A DNA stretch of 64,000 nucleotides from Terriglobia bacterium (GTDB lineage Bacteria; Acidobacteriota; UBA6911): positions 36,326 through 100,325 of the forward strand of contig JAIQGI010000034.1 of NCBI GenBank assembly GCA_020072565.1. The letters run 5' to 3'. Below the pieces are notes generated by a model. The model was not told the origin of the DNA. It saw nothing but the letters and a program-made list of their open reading frames with translations, and did not search any database. Position 1 is the stretch's first letter; each line of letters begins with the position of its first letter. Position numbers and translations under genes: made by a program. Positions 51,400-61,070 of this stretch are shown here, in pieces.

Positions 51400-51783
51400 G
51401 ATCAGAATCAATAAGTTACGTGGATGTCGATGGTTGTCTGCATTGATCACTAAACCGATAATAACACACCGCATAGCACCCGTGAGAACCACAGCGAAGA
51501 TTGCGGAAATGTCGATTGATGTCACTGAGAATCCATCAGTATCTGTTACTTGTCACACCGTTTCACACCACCATGCTCATGCCTTCAGTTGTTTGGGAGA
51601 AAACCGATGGGTTGTAGCCTGGCGTCTCGCTTCTGCCAATATTCCCTATTTCTCTCTTCTTGTGCTTGATCCTTGAAAACGCAGGGCATTGCCGAGTTCA
51701 GATCACCTGGCAGGATACTGAATTTTTGCATACTTCCAGGCAAAACAGCTGGCGCTTATGAGGTACCCGGTTGATTGAGTGCA

Positions 51784-51824
51784 GAAAAACCCAAGCCCCG
51801 AGCCTGCAAACTCGCCCGGGGGCT
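51784..51824 (-). terminator. Likely intrinsic terminator
   Basis: Read on the minus strand, AGCCCCCGGGCGAG pairs imperfectly with CTCGGGGCT and is followed by TGGGTTTTT. It lies 105 nt past the stop of the beta-barrel fragment. Confidence 0.5.
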
Positions 51825-51928
51825 GCGTAGCAGGAGAAATGCCGCAGAATACGAATATCCCGGTAAAGCCGGAACGCCAGGACCACGCCGAATCTCACCG
51901 CGAAAACCGACAGTGAATCTTAACCGAA

Positions 51929-52290
51929 TTATTTGAACATCAGACCAATGCGGATTTCCCAGACGTTGATTGTAACCCCTCTTTTAAAAGTCACGGTCCC
52001 TGTATCGATCCTTTTGAGGTAGTCGCGGAAATCGAGCATAAGGCCCATCCTCTCCTTGAACCAGTAGTCGATGCGGCCACCCATATTGATCCAGTTGGCA
52101 CCGGAATCGTGGCCGAATGTTCGCGTGTAACCAAGAGTCAGGTTGGATTGGAGTTTGTCGGGCCCGAGAGCCAACTTGTAGTAGCCGTTCAAGGAGAGGT
52201 TCCCGCCGTAGCTATCGGAAAAGCCCGTCTTCGGACCCCATAGGCCCAGGTCCCCGCCTATACCGACTCTCTTTTCAGCCGGAACTGATC
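51929..52290 (-). pseudogene. C-terminal fragment of an outer-membrane beta-barrel gene
   Basis: The open frame 51929-52192 extends further upstream without a stop but without a start: I read RVGIGGDLGLWGPKTGFSDS, then GNLSLNGYYKLALGPDKLQS, LTLGYTRTFGHDSG and the ending NVWEIRIGLMFK. Alternating strands, Gly/Tyr turns and a terminal Phe-Lys are barrel-like. The N-terminus and signal peptide are missing. Upstream it meets a VWFA fragment in another frame, so the junction is a rearrangement. Confidence 0.65.
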
Positions 52291-52499
52291 CGCCCGATGG
52301 CGTAGCGAAGCAGTTGCCGGTCGCGGGTAAACTGCTCGGCGACCCCGAGGGTTCCGGCGCTCGTCACCAGGGCCACCATGTCCAGGTCAGTCAACTGCTT
52401 ATCCACAAAACGCCGGAGTGACTGCTTGACCAGCGCCACGCTGGAGATGGACAGATGCAGCGTGTCGAGGAAAATCACCACTGCTGTAGCCTGCCTGAA
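52275..52499 (-). pseudogene. Internal fragment of an acidobacterial VWFA-domain gene
   Basis: I read RQATAVVIFLDTLHLSIS, then LVKQSLRRFVDKQLTDLD and MVALVTSAGTLGVAEQFTRD before a TGA at 52275-52277. An in-frame TGA bounds the upstream side. Metal-site and helix pattern match the TIGR03436-type VWFA proteins, such as the one at the left window edge, but only about 75 residues remain. It abuts the beta-barrel fragment. Confidence 0.65.
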
Positions 52500-52573
52500 G
52501 GATCACCAAATCTTTCCCGATAATCGGACCTTGTTTTGAATACTCGCCTGAACCCGATATTGATCTGAGTGGA

Positions 52574-54958
52574 TTATTTTACTTGCCACTCGATGATGCC
52601 AAACTCGCGCCAGATTTTGTCTTTGTCGATTCTCATGGCAGCCGGCGGGCCGGCGGCGCCGCCCTTGTATAGGACGCTTTGAGGCTCGACCTCGATGCGC
52701 ACGGCAGTTGTTGTCACCTGCTTGTAAGTAACCTGATTGAACGCATCCTTTTCGACTGCATAATGCTCAGTGTTGGCCACCGGCTTCCACGCGTCACCAT
52801 CCTTATACATTATGCGCCAGGAACTCGGCATCCGGCAGAACCGCCTGTCATCCGCAAAGTAGACCTTGGACGACGATATCCGCGTGGGAGCCTTGAATTC
52901 ATACTCGATCCACGCCGGCTTGCCTTCGGGAGGCCGCATGCGGAAATAGAGGTGAGACTCGTCGGCGGAATTCAACGGCTCCACTCCGTCGTAAACAGCG
53001 CAGATGTCGTCGTTTTGATCGCCATAGCCCGTCCAGGCTTTTTCGATGCCTGCAAACGAGTTTACGCGCACGACGGGATTGGGCAGAACAGGCTTGAGCC
53101 GCGCGGTCCCGGCATTGCGGGCGATCCATACGGTCATCTCGCCCATGCCGCGGTTGGCCCAGGAATAATATGGGATCGCCACAAGATTGTGCGGCACGAT
53201 CCTGGCTGACACTCCGTCCTTCCCGCGGACCACAGCCTGCACCCGGCCGGTGATAGCCTCCACTCCGTTCAAAAACCCGGGCCGGTATTCCCCCTTGAGC
53301 ACCGAATGGTCGGGAATCACAAGATTCAAAGCGCTGCCGCCGTTGTCGGGCCATTCCACACAATAGACGAGGGGGCCGCGTTCCAAGGCCACGCGCCCTC
53401 GATCGTCCCGCACCTGGTCATGGGCCAGCACTCGGCGCACAGGCATCGGCAGATTGAGTTCAATGACGTCACCGGCTTTCCATGTTCTCTCGAACCGGGC
53501 GTAGCCGTGCTCCAACGTGATTGCAACCGGGGCCCCGTTGACGCTCAAGGCGGGTTTCTCTGCGCTCGAATCCATGTATCGATAGAGGTCGCTCGGCAGC
53601 GCTATGTTCCGCGCCCATTCCGGGATTCGCACCAGCACCGCAAAATTCCCCGCTCGTTCCGGATGAACGGTCAACCGCACCTTCCCTTCCCAGGGATAGC
53701 GCGTCTCCTGTGTAATCCTGACATTAGTGCCTGAGAGATTCACTTTGGCAGTGGAGCCGACAAAGAGGTTGACGTAAATCTCGTTTGCCGTTCTGGCATA
53801 AATGTAGCCGCCGACGGAAGCCATCAGGCGCACGACGTTTGGCGGACAACACGGTACATTAATCCAGTCGAACCGTTCGTAATTGCCGTAAGACATCAGC
53901 ACGTTCTGATAGAAAAAGCGGTCTCCCTTCAGTGAGACACCGGCGAGGAAACCGTTGTACAGGATGCGTTCCATGGTATCGATGTACTTCGCATCCCTGT
54001 GCAGAAGGAACAGGCGGTGGTTCCAGACCACGTTCCCGTACGAGGCGCAGGTTTCATGCCAGGAACTCACGTTCGGCAGTTCGTAGGGCGCGCCGAATTT
54101 CTCCTGCTGCCGAATGGAGCCGACTCCACCGGTTATGTACATCTTGTGGGAAACTACATCCTGCCAAAGCGTGTCGTCAGCCTTCGCATATTCCGGCAGG
54201 CCCGTGAGTGCCGCGATGTCGGTCAGTGGGATGTAGAGATACATAGCGCGCACGCAATGGCCGACCGCTTCGGTCTGTTCGAGGACGGGCTTGTGGTTCT
54301 GGTTGTATTCCAACTCGCCGGGGTATTCACCCGCCGACTGCTGCCGGTATTCGGCCTGTCCCCGGATGTCGAGGAAAAACTTGGCAAGCCGCCAATACTT
54401 TTCATCGCCGGTGAACCTGAAGAGGCGCATGAGACCGATCTTCTGGCCTTCGTGTCCGGAGATGTAGCCCTTCTTCCCAGGGCCGTAGGCCGCATCCGCC
54501 GCATCCGCGGCTTTTAGCGCGAGGTCCAGCAGGCGTCGATCCTTCGTTGCCTCGTAGTAGGCGACCGCAGCTTCGGGAGACGGCCCGCCGCCGCGCATCG
54601 CCTGGCCGGCGTTTCCGCTCGCGGTCGTCGATCGTGCAACGGTGGCATCCACTCTCTTTTTGATATATTCCTCAAAGGCGGGGTCGCTTCTTTTGGCAAT
54701 CATGTATCCGGCGCCCTCGAGAATCCCGCCACCAATGGTCGTCCCGCCCCGTTTCTCAGCTTCCTGAATGCAATGTTGGATGGATACCGTACGGTTCACT
54801 TCCTGCTTCGGCGCCCAGAATTGATCGGTGATATCGACATCGGCAAGCGAAACGGCTTGGACCGGATAATCCGCATTCACCTGCGCCTTTTGAGCATTGC
54901 TGAAGAAGCAAAGCCCGGAAATGAAAAATGCCGTCAGGATTGAAATGTATCGTCGCAT
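52574..54958 (-). CDS. Secreted GH127-family (beta-L-arabinofuranosidase-like) glycosidase
   Basis: 794 residues. Signal peptide 1-22 (ISILTAFFISGLCFFSNA). GH127 (DUF1680) core about 35-640: WHETCASYGNVVWN supplies Glu302 and Cys304, and INVPCCPPNVVRLMASVGGY supplies Cys370 and Cys371. These are the zinc-ligand set with the catalytic cysteine known from HypBA1. RGPLVYCVEWPDN is a further family block. The last 150 residues form an extra beta domain (SHLYFRMRPPEGKPAWIEYE, SSWRIMYKDGDAW) that looks like a carbohydrate-binding fold. It likely removes beta-L-arabinofuranose or related sugars from plant glycans. It is the main metabolic cargo of the island. Confidence 0.92.
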   Translation of the reverse strand: MRRYISILTAFFISGLCFFSNAQKAQVNADYPVQAVSLADVDITDQFWAPKQEVNRTVSIQHCIQEAEKRGGTTIGGGILEGAGYMIAKRSDPAFEEYIKKRVDATVARSTTASGNAGQAMRGGGPSPEAAVAYYEATKDRRLLDLALKAADAADAAYGPGKKGYISGHEGQKIGLMRLFRFTGDEKYWRLAKFFLDIRGQAEYRQQSAGEYPGELEYNQNHKPVLEQTEAVGHCVRAMYLYIPLTDIAALTGLPEYAKADDTLWQDVVSHKMYITGGVGSIRQQEKFGAPYELPNVSSWHETCASYGNVVWNHRLFLLHRDAKYIDTMERILYNGFLAGVSLKGDRFFYQNVLMSYGNYERFDWINVPCCPPNVVRLMASVGGYIYARTANEIYVNLFVGSTAKVNLSGTNVRITQETRYPWEGKVRLTVHPERAGNFAVLVRIPEWARNIALPSDLYRYMDSSAEKPALSVNGAPVAITLEHGYARFERTWKAGDVIELNLPMPVRRVLAHDQVRDDRGRVALERGPLVYCVEWPDNGGSALNLVIPDHSVLKGEYRPGFLNGVEAITGRVQAVVRGKDGVSARIVPHNLVAIPYYSWANRGMGEMTVWIARNAGTARLKPVLPNPVVRVNSFAGIEKAWTGYGDQNDDICAVYDGVEPLNSADESHLYFRMRPPEGKPAWIEYEFKAPTRISSSKVYFADDRRFCRMPSSWRIMYKDGDAWKPVANTEHYAVEKDAFNQVTYKQVTTTAVRIEVEPQSVLYKGGAAGPPAAMRIDKDKIWREFGIIEWQVK

Positions 54959-55084
54959 GTTTCCTTCCAGTCTTTCGTCGAGTGTTTCCTTACTACTGAA
55001 CTGATCAGTACTTGCCTTGAGGCAATGATGCCCAAAGAGCCGCGTGCATGAGCCGGCGGAGGCAGAACCAGGAACATTCCATAA

Positions 55085-57238
55085 TCATTTGGCCACGCTG
55101 ATCCGCACCGGTGCGCCGGCGCCGAAGAAGTAATAGGCCTTCGTGGCGACGGTGGCGCCTGATGCCTCTGCCGCACTTGCAAGGGCCCCTTTTGCCAGTT
55201 GGACCTGAACGCCGGCAGGATTTACGATCACTCTTGCGATTTTGGCTGCCGGTATGACTGCGCCGTTGGCTTTGGTAATCACAATGTTGGCCGGACTAAG
55301 TATCGAATCCTCGCGGATGTAGGTGTAAGTTCCGCGGTTCGTTGCATTGGCATTCGGAATCCGCTGCTGCAACTCGACGTTGGTATCGAACGACAAATCC
55401 GTAAGATCCTTCAGCCGCGCATTGCTCAGCACGACGTTCTGGGCAAGTTCGGCGTTCGTCGTCTTGGTGACGGCGATCGCAGCAACGTCATCGGCGGTAT
55501 AGGCGCTGCCAGCGGGATCCGACGCATTACAGTTTGTGATGTCATCCACTTTGATGGTCACGCCGGTGGCCGGATCGGAAAAAATATCCCCCGGTTGCCA
55601 GCAGCAGTCAGGCGTATCATACCCGGCAATATTGTTCTCGATCGGCCGCCAGACGCCGGTAGCGTTCTTGGGCCCGCCGACCGCGGGGCTGCTGTAGTAT
55701 TGCCTGGAAATAATCTGCGCAGTCGGATAGATGTCTCTGGACTCCCATCTGGCGGCGTCAATCCGGTAGATCAGAACGCCCGCGTACTTGCCCTTGTTCT
55801 CCAGGCCATTGATTCCCAATCGGGTGCGGAATTCGACGACATAGGCGGTCGAAAGGCCGGTGCGGATCACCACCATCTTGCTGCCCCCGGGCGTTTCCAC
55901 GGGAGTGAGGAAGTGCATGGTGGGATCTGAGGCGGACTGACTGATGACATCCACCTGGTCGTCGCGCAGCCAGCGCAGTTTCCATTTGTGCCACGCAAGA
56001 TAATCCGTGGAGTGCCCCGCGATGTTGCCCATCATGTCCCATCCGCCGCAATAGAAGAACGAGCCGACCCGGGTGCCGGCTACAGTGGGCGCATACATGT
56101 AGAGATCCGGAAACCCGAAGGCATGCCCTGATTCGTGGACCAGCCAGCGATAGCCCCACCGGAACATGTCATTGCCGGCCGTAATGGCGGTGTCGAGGTA
56201 ATGGGGCTTGCCGCCGCGATCGACGTAGGCGATCAGGTTGGTGTTAGGCTGTTCGCCGTCCGTTGGATCGCGGTTGATGCTGCCGGGCCCGTTGAAAAGG
56301 CCTGCCCGGCCCCTGGCCGGCATGATCAACAGCATGTCGTAGTCATCGGCTTTGATCTCCCACTTGTCGTATGCGAGCTGGCAGGCCTCTCTGGCGTAAG
56401 CGAACATGTTGTGCGTCTGGGCGTCCCATTTGTATTCGGCTGCTTTCCTGCTCATCATGATCCACCCCAGGTGATTGGCAGCCTGAGGTGATGCAAAGGT
56501 AAGGCGAAGCTGGCCGTAGGACGACATCTTGAACCAGTCGCTCGCTCCCTGCAGGAAATCGAGATAGGGCGGAATGGTTTCATAGGGAGCGCCGGCATCG
56601 GCTGCCAGCCGATCGGGAAACTCGACGAACAGCACCAGCATGGTCTTTGTCCGGTGGGCAGGCGTTACCACGTTGCCGTCGTTCCAGATAATTGGCCGCT
56701 CTTTATCGTCCCTGTTGGGCGTCAGATCGGTGAAACGATATAAACCGGTTTGGCCTGTGACCGGGTCAATGAAACCGGGATCGGTCTTGCTTGTGCTCCA
56801 TCCTTCGTCGGTCCATTGGCTGGAGCCCATGATACGGCCGTGCAGGGCGGGTTCACCGCGTCTCTGGACTTTCACGGGCGGGGACGCTTTGAAGGGCCCG
56901 AAAGCCCGGGTGGCGACGGTTGTGCCCTGGGAAGTGATGCGCGCGAATTGATCGGTACTGATCACGACGGATAACGTGTTTGCCGAAGCATGGATTGCGG
57001 TTATCTTTTCCGCAGGAACCGGGGTGCCGTCCGGCCGCGTGATCACCAGGTGTGCCGCATCGATCCCGGTCACCGGCACACTGGAAGTTACGACCATCCG
57101 CGTCAGGCCGTTGAATACGGCGTTGCTCAAAATGACCGCGCTTCCCGGCTGGCTGCGCAGCCCCAAGGTCGGAAGCAGGGCCGACAGGCACATCAAGACA
57201 AGGAATGCGGTTTTGCGTTGCGTCACGATCGGTCGCAT
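55085..57238 (-). CDS. Secreted M6-type (immune-inhibitor-A-like) metalloprotease
   Basis: 717 residues. Signal peptide about 10-28. The catalytic domain is at about 190-460. WLVHESGHAFGFPDLYMYAP holds His368, Glu369, His372 and Asp378, the HExxHxxGxxD signature of M6, and GGWDMMGN is the Met-turn region. YEFPD-type LFVEFPDRLAAD and DWFKMSSYGQLRLTF are M6 blocks. Before and after it are IPT/TIG-like beta repeats: residues 35-125 and 590-717 share a VILSNAVFNGLTRMVVTS / VVLSNARLKDLTDLSFDT pattern and a VITRPDGTPVPAEKI / VITKANGAVIPAAKI pattern, an internal duplication. It would degrade extracellular protein. Confidence 0.88.
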   Translation of the reverse strand: MRPIVTQRKTAFLVLMCLSALLPTLGLRSQPGSAVILSNAVFNGLTRMVVTSSVPVTGIDAAHLVITRPDGTPVPAEKITAIHASANTLSVVISTDQFARITSQGTTVATRAFGPFKASPPVKVQRRGEPALHGRIMGSSQWTDEGWSTSKTDPGFIDPVTGQTGLYRFTDLTPNRDDKERPIIWNDGNVVTPAHRTKTMLVLFVEFPDRLAADAGAPYETIPPYLDFLQGASDWFKMSSYGQLRLTFASPQAANHLGWIMMSRKAAEYKWDAQTHNMFAYAREACQLAYDKWEIKADDYDMLLIMPARGRAGLFNGPGSINRDPTDGEQPNTNLIAYVDRGGKPHYLDTAITAGNDMFRWGYRWLVHESGHAFGFPDLYMYAPTVAGTRVGSFFYCGGWDMMGNIAGHSTDYLAWHKWKLRWLRDDQVDVISQSASDPTMHFLTPVETPGGSKMVVIRTGLSTAYVVEFRTRLGINGLENKGKYAGVLIYRIDAARWESRDIYPTAQIISRQYYSSPAVGGPKNATGVWRPIENNIAGYDTPDCCWQPGDIFSDPATGVTIKVDDITNCNASDPAGSAYTADDVAAIAVTKTTNAELAQNVVLSNARLKDLTDLSFDTNVELQQRIPNANATNRGTYTYIREDSILSPANIVITKANGAVIPAAKIARVIVNPAGVQVQLAKGALASAAEASGATVATKAYYFFGAGAPVRISVAK

Positions 57239-57295
57239 AGGTGTCTTCCCAAGATAAAAGGATCATGCAGGTGCAAGTGCGCGCCAATTGTAACC

Positions 57296-57343
57296 GGAAA
57301 TAAGGGACGTCACCCGTTTGGAAATAAGGGACGTCACCCGTTT
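57296..57343. repeat. Exact tandem duplication of a 24-bp unit
   Basis: GGAAATAAGGGACGTCACCC then GTTT occurs at 57296 and again at 57320 with no change. GGGACGTCACCC-type sequence is often seen in REP-like repeats of soil bacteria (recollection, not a search). Confidence 0.85.
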
Positions 57344-57455
57344 TTGAGAATTACAGGGCTCAATCCTGCGTTTCCTGGCGTTTCCGGTCGCCAATGTGAC
57401 GAGATCTAAGAAATCGCCCCCTGGGCAGCCCCAGGATCGACGATCTCCTCTGGGC

Positions 57456-57610
57456 CTATATCCTGGCTCCGCGGTTTTGTGACCTGCCGGTCTTTTCAAG
57501 AACGGTATCGAGGAGGCGGATCACAAATTCCTGCTCCTCGCGGGGAAGGCCGCGGATGTGTTCCAGGCGGCGTGCCAGCTGCGGGGGAGGATCAGGGGGA
57601 ATCAAACTTA
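57456..57610 (-). pseudogene. Possible C-terminal fragment of a small HTH regulator
   Basis: In a frame open from inside the next gene's end to a TAG at 57456, I read LIPPDPPPQLARRLEHIRGL then PREEQEFVIRLLDTVLEKTG. This helical ending resembles the tails of Xre-type repressors or antitoxins. No start or DNA-binding half is present. Confidence 0.35.
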
Positions 57611-57973
57611 TTTCCCGGCCTTTGCAGCCGCGGCCTTTCTCTTTTTCCAGTAAGCTCGCATCCGTTTGCTGATGGCGGCTCTTGCTGCCGCGCTCTGTGG
57701 TCCATACTTCCGCTTTTCTTTAGCCGTCTTCCTGGCACTCGTGAGCTTCGCAGCCTTGGCCTTCCGTGCGGCCCAAACTCTTTTCATGACTTTGGAGTGC
57801 CTCTTGCGTTCCGCAGGGGTTCTGTGTCTACGTCCTTTGACTGAGGCAGTGGTAGCGGTTTCCAGCTTGATCCCGCCTATGAATTGGGCCTGAAGCGATG
57901 CGATCTCAGCGTCAATATCTGCTTTCTTCTTTGCCAGTGTTTCAATTGCAAGTTCCAGTATCCTCTTGTCCAT
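57608..57973 (-). CDS. Small Lys/Arg-rich basic protein
   Basis: 121 residues. N-terminal helix MDKRILELAIETLAKKKADID with a coiled-coil pattern, then RRHRTPAERKRHSKVMKRVW and AAISKRMRAYWKKRK. The repeated [TA]xxxRxxHSxxMKxxWAxRK-type motif appears twice (about 50-70 and 95-115), which is a known pattern in short, probably nucleic-acid-binding proteins of acidobacteria and relatives. A histone-H1-like or AT-hook-like role is possible. It lies within the island, downstream of a poorly resolved membrane gene. Confidence 0.75.
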   Translation of the reverse strand: MDKRILELAIETLAKKKADIDAEIASLQAQFIGGIKLETATTASVKGRRHRTPAERKRHSKVMKRVWAARKAKAAKLTSARKTAKEKRKYGPQSAAARAAISKRMRAYWKKRKAAAAKAGK

Positions 57974-58613
57974 GATCCCTTTCTGCAGGAGCTGGGGGAA
58001 GCCGCGTGTTACGGCGGCAAGCTCTGCGGCAATAAGATAATAGGAATATGGATAATCTGCAAGATGGAATCGATTCTCGAATCAGGGAACCGGATCCACT
58101 GCCTGCTCTGCGCTTCGTTTTGGAAAAGACCCGGACGACGGCGGCAACTGCCGAATAGCAAGTCCAGCACAGCAGCAAACTTCTTTCTTGTGGGCAGCTG
58201 AATTGGCTGTCGATTATAATCCTATACCCGAGTGTTGGGAGTTTCTCCCAACCGATGCCACGAGGGAAAGAATATCCATTGATGAATACCGCAAATGCCG
58301 CAAGTAGTAAGGGGAGTGGCACCAGCAATAGACGCCTTGCACAAGGGGAGAATGTCCTACGGGATGTCCATAAGGCCACAAACCCTAAGGGCATGGCAAA
58401 GAGTTGGGATTTCTCTATCCATCGCATGTCAGGGTGGTCGAACTGCTGAATCCAGAGCAGGTACAGGCTGCCATCAATCAGAAGAATAAACGTCCGGGCC
58501 CAGACCCATCTTTTGGGGTTCGAAAGAGAGAGCAACAGGGCGATCTCCAGCAACAGAGCCAATAGCAAGGTGAACAGCCACCCTGATGTCAGAGCTTCTC
58601 TCACTGGTGCCAT
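57942..58613 (-). CDS. Possible multi-pass membrane protein, end doubtful
   Basis: 223 residues from ATG 58613. Hydrophobic helices: WLFTLLLALLLEIALLLSL, TFILLIDGSLYLLWI, LFAMPLGFVALW and LLLVPLPLLLAAFAVFI, with short charged loops. After about residue 150 the chain turns Arg/Ser/Cys-rich and loses sense, and it overlaps the basic-protein gene by 32 nt, so a frameshift near 58150 and decay are likely. No family is recognised. Confidence 0.4.
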   Translation of the reverse strand: MAPVREALTSGWLFTLLLALLLEIALLLSLSNPKRWVWARTFILLIDGSLYLLWIQQFDHPDMRWIEKSQLFAMPLGFVALWTSRRTFSPCARRLLLVPLPLLLAAFAVFINGYSFPRGIGWEKLPTLGYRIIIDSQFSCPQERSLLLCWTCYSAVAAVVRVFSKTKRRAGSGSGSLIRESIPSCRLSIFLLSYCRRACRRNTRLPPAPAERDHGQEDTGTCN

Positions 58614-59341
58614 CGCGTACGGCTATCGCCGGGCGAGAGGATAACTCTTACGAAATGATTCGGTGTATCAAGGATGAGCCACATCGACGTGTGCGCCATC
58701 TGGAAAGTCAAAACGGTCCTGAGTGTGATTCTCTGTAGTCTGGGAGTTGGGCGGTTTCCATGGCTAATCCCTCCTGTTCTCTTTCGGCAGGGCTCATGTC
58801 CGCTGAGCTCATGGTCAACAATATGGAGCCGGGCATTATGATTATCTAATAACTTTCTGTAAATACCGGGTGCATCATGCGCGATGAGGCGGACAACTTC
58901 ACGCACGCATGAGCCCAGAGCAACTCTGGTTTTTTTGACGAGTGCGAATACGGACGCCAGCGGCAATTTCACTCACTGGAATAGCTCCACCTGATTCTGG
59001 CGGGTCTGCTGGCGTGTGCTTCCTGATCCCGCCTATGCCGGGGAACAGGTACTGAGGGGAGGGGATAGGGTTACGGCGCTCATCACGGCGTCTGCAGAGT
59101 GAAGACCCCTGTTCGTGTCTCCCTTGACGAGCTCACTCGTTGATCATGAGAAGTCCGCTACAGATTTGCCGAAGGGCTCTTCCTGGTGTCTTATCTCAAT
59201 AGAATCAAATAGTCGCTGTTCATGTGAACATCAGCGGAATATATTGCGTACAAGATGTTGAGGTAAAACCAATGCGAACCAGAGGTGTCGTTCTGCGATG
59301 CGTAGGCTATTATGTCGCGTTTTGCATTGTTCTCGCCATAG
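58614..59341. other. Decayed DNA without a clear gene
   Basis: A 123-codon minus-strand frame (58601-58972) has no start signal or domain. The stretch lies between a doubtful membrane gene and two gene remnants, as expected in a decaying island end. Confidence 0.45.
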
Positions 59342-59572
59342 ATGTCGGTTGCAGGAAGCCGGGTGCCCATTCTGCTCATTCATGGATTGACGGATACCAG
59401 TATCCCATTCCAACAATCCGAGATGATCGCTGCCCAAAACCCTGTCGCCATTAAGTTGTGGAAGGTGCCCAATGCCGGTCATATTGGTGCGTTCAACGCC
59501 GCGGGCCGTGAATTTGAAGCGCGTGTGCTCGACTGGTTTGCGACGCATCGGAACTGTTCTGGTATACGTTGA
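59342..59572 (+). pseudogene. C-terminal remnant of an alpha/beta-hydrolase
   Basis: I read VPILLIHGLTDTSIPFQQSE, then LWKVPNAGHIGAF and FEARVLDWFATHR. GLTDTSIP carries the triad Asp and AGHIGAF the triad His, as in prolyl-oligopeptidase-like hydrolases. The Ser nucleophile half is absent and no start with ribosome site precedes it. The last 4 nt overlap the recombinase frame. Confidence 0.7.
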
Positions 59573-59868
59573 TGCCGGACAAGGGGTGGGATTGCAGCTA
59601 TCTCCAAAATCCAGATATCGGCATCGGAACCCGTAGCAACCTTCGTTCCTTTAGGCACAACGGCTTTCAAACTGAAGCCTTGACGACGATAACAAGCCTG
59701 TGCGAAAGCGGGGCATTGGAAGAAACGATCATGGCGATTGCCGGTTACGTTTCCCTGACGATGCTCAGCCACTATGCCCACATCAGGACCGATGCGAAAC
59801 GGAAGGCAGTTGAGGCGATCGGCAGGCGGCCGGTTGAAATGCCGGCAGCCAAGAAAGCGGCGTCCTAA
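59569..59868 (+). pseudogene. C-terminal remnant of a tyrosine recombinase (integrase)
   Basis: The homologous part begins near 59655: EALTTITSLCESGALEETIM, AIAGYVSLTMLSHYAHIRTD and KRKAVEAIGRR. The pattern TxxxxxGxxxxTIMAIAGHVSxxMxxHYxHIR of island integrases is clear, and the nucleophile Tyr of HYAHIR is kept. The Arg of the LRH box reads Gln (FQTEALT) and the AGHVS His reads Tyr. The N-terminal and core domains are missing. It ends 99 bp from the tRNA 3' end. Confidence 0.75.
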
Positions 59869-59963
59869 AATGGCGATTTCTGCGAGAGCTTCCCCACAAA
59901 AGTCCCCATAAGATGCGTTTTCCTCTGTTTTGAGGATTTCTTACCGGCTGCAAGTAATTGATT

Positions 59964-60042
<79 letters not shown>

Positions 60043-60229
60043 GCAAGAGCACTGACACTCTGCCGAGAACCCGGTTACGGACGGCGGTTAAACCTAACAA
60101 ATAACTGCGGCGGAGTCAATGTGGTTGAGGGGATCGTCTTACCACTGGAACCGCGGTCCTGTGGTTGCCACAGAATCGCTGGATCGTGCCCTTCACCAGC
60201 TCCTTTCGACCGACTGTCCCTCGGGCGCG

Positions 60230-60931
60230 CTACTTCTGCTGTTTGGGGCTGATCTTGGTTAACTCGTCCATGAAGATCTTGGCGTCTCTGGGGACTTCCG
60301 CAAGGCGATGAAACAGGATTTCCCTGGGGGCGAGCTGCTTCTTGTACAAGACGAAGTTGGCGTTCTGGTCGGCACGGACAACCTCGCCGTTCAGGCTCAG
60401 GCCAGCGAAAGCCCCTTTGGAACGCGAGTAGGCCAGGATCTTGGCTCCCATGAAAGCATCCGTCTTGGCGGCCGCATTCCTCCCAACCGGCCCGGCGGCG
60501 ACCGAAGCATCGCCTCCGAGCGTGAACTTGCTGTCGAGCAGGCTTTCCATGCCGCTGGTGTTCATGATCACCAGAACCAGATCCGTGGCCTGGGCGCCGA
60601 TCTGCAGCCCGAAACTGCCGCCGCTCATGAGCAGCATCGAAGGAGCGCTCCAGGGACCGTCGCCGTTATCCGTTCTGCAGGATATGACACCCTTGCCGTA
60701 GTTTGCGCCGAAGAAGAAGGCGCCCTTTTTCATTCCGGGGATCACCGCCACGCATGTGCATCTGTCCAGCAGATCCTGCGGAACGGACTTGTCCGGGGTA
60801 TCCATGATTTCCTTCAGCACCACTGCACCGCGGACCACCCGGTCGGCCACCTCATTGCTATCCTGGGGGCTTGCCAGCGCATAGGATGAGACCAACATCA
60901 GGACCAGAGCTGAAATCAGGGCGTACTTCAT
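60230..60931 (-). CDS. Exported SYLF-domain (Ysc84-like) lipid-binding protein
   Basis: 233 residues from ATG 60931, with AGGAGAGAT upstream. Signal peptide 1-20 (ALISALVLMLVSSYALA). The mature domain is a full SYLF fold: DRCTCVAVIPGMKKGAFFFG, NYGKGVISCRTDNGDGPWSA, LLMSGGSFGLQIGAQATDLV, NTSGMESLLDSKFTLGGDAS and YSRSKGAFAGLSLNG. SYLF proteins bind phosphoinositide-type lipids in eukaryotes; bacterial exported versions are of unclear role. It stands alone to the right of the tRNA, outside the island. Confidence 0.92.
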   Translation of the reverse strand: MKYALISALVLMLVSSYALASPQDSNEVADRVVRGAVVLKEIMDTPDKSVPQDLLDRCTCVAVIPGMKKGAFFFGANYGKGVISCRTDNGDGPWSAPSMLLMSGGSFGLQIGAQATDLVLVIMNTSGMESLLDSKFTLGGDASVAAGPVGRNAAAKTDAFMGAKILAYSRSKGAFAGLSLNGEVVRADQNANFVLYKKQLAPREILFHRLAEVPRDAKIFMDELTKISPKQQK

Positions 60932-61070
60932 ATCTCTCCTCGTAGGACAGTGTTCGTAGCTGTTTGCGACCAATCAGAGAAAAGGTACCATAGTCGGGAG
61001 CAGTTTCGAACAGTGTATGCAGTTATTTGCGCTTCAGGCATGATACTCTAGAGGCAGGAGGGTAGAGAGG

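Larger units (their letters stand above)
51149..51928. other. Left island boundary region without genes
   Basis: It contains the tRNA-like att repeat at 51354 and a minus-strand terminator at 51784. Frames here have no coding character. Confidence 0.6.

Noticed and set aside
58601..58972. 123-codon minus-strand frame in the island end
   Set aside because: Starts MKLPLASVFALVKKTR, which looks briefly real, but has no ribosome site or family and lies in decaying DNA.
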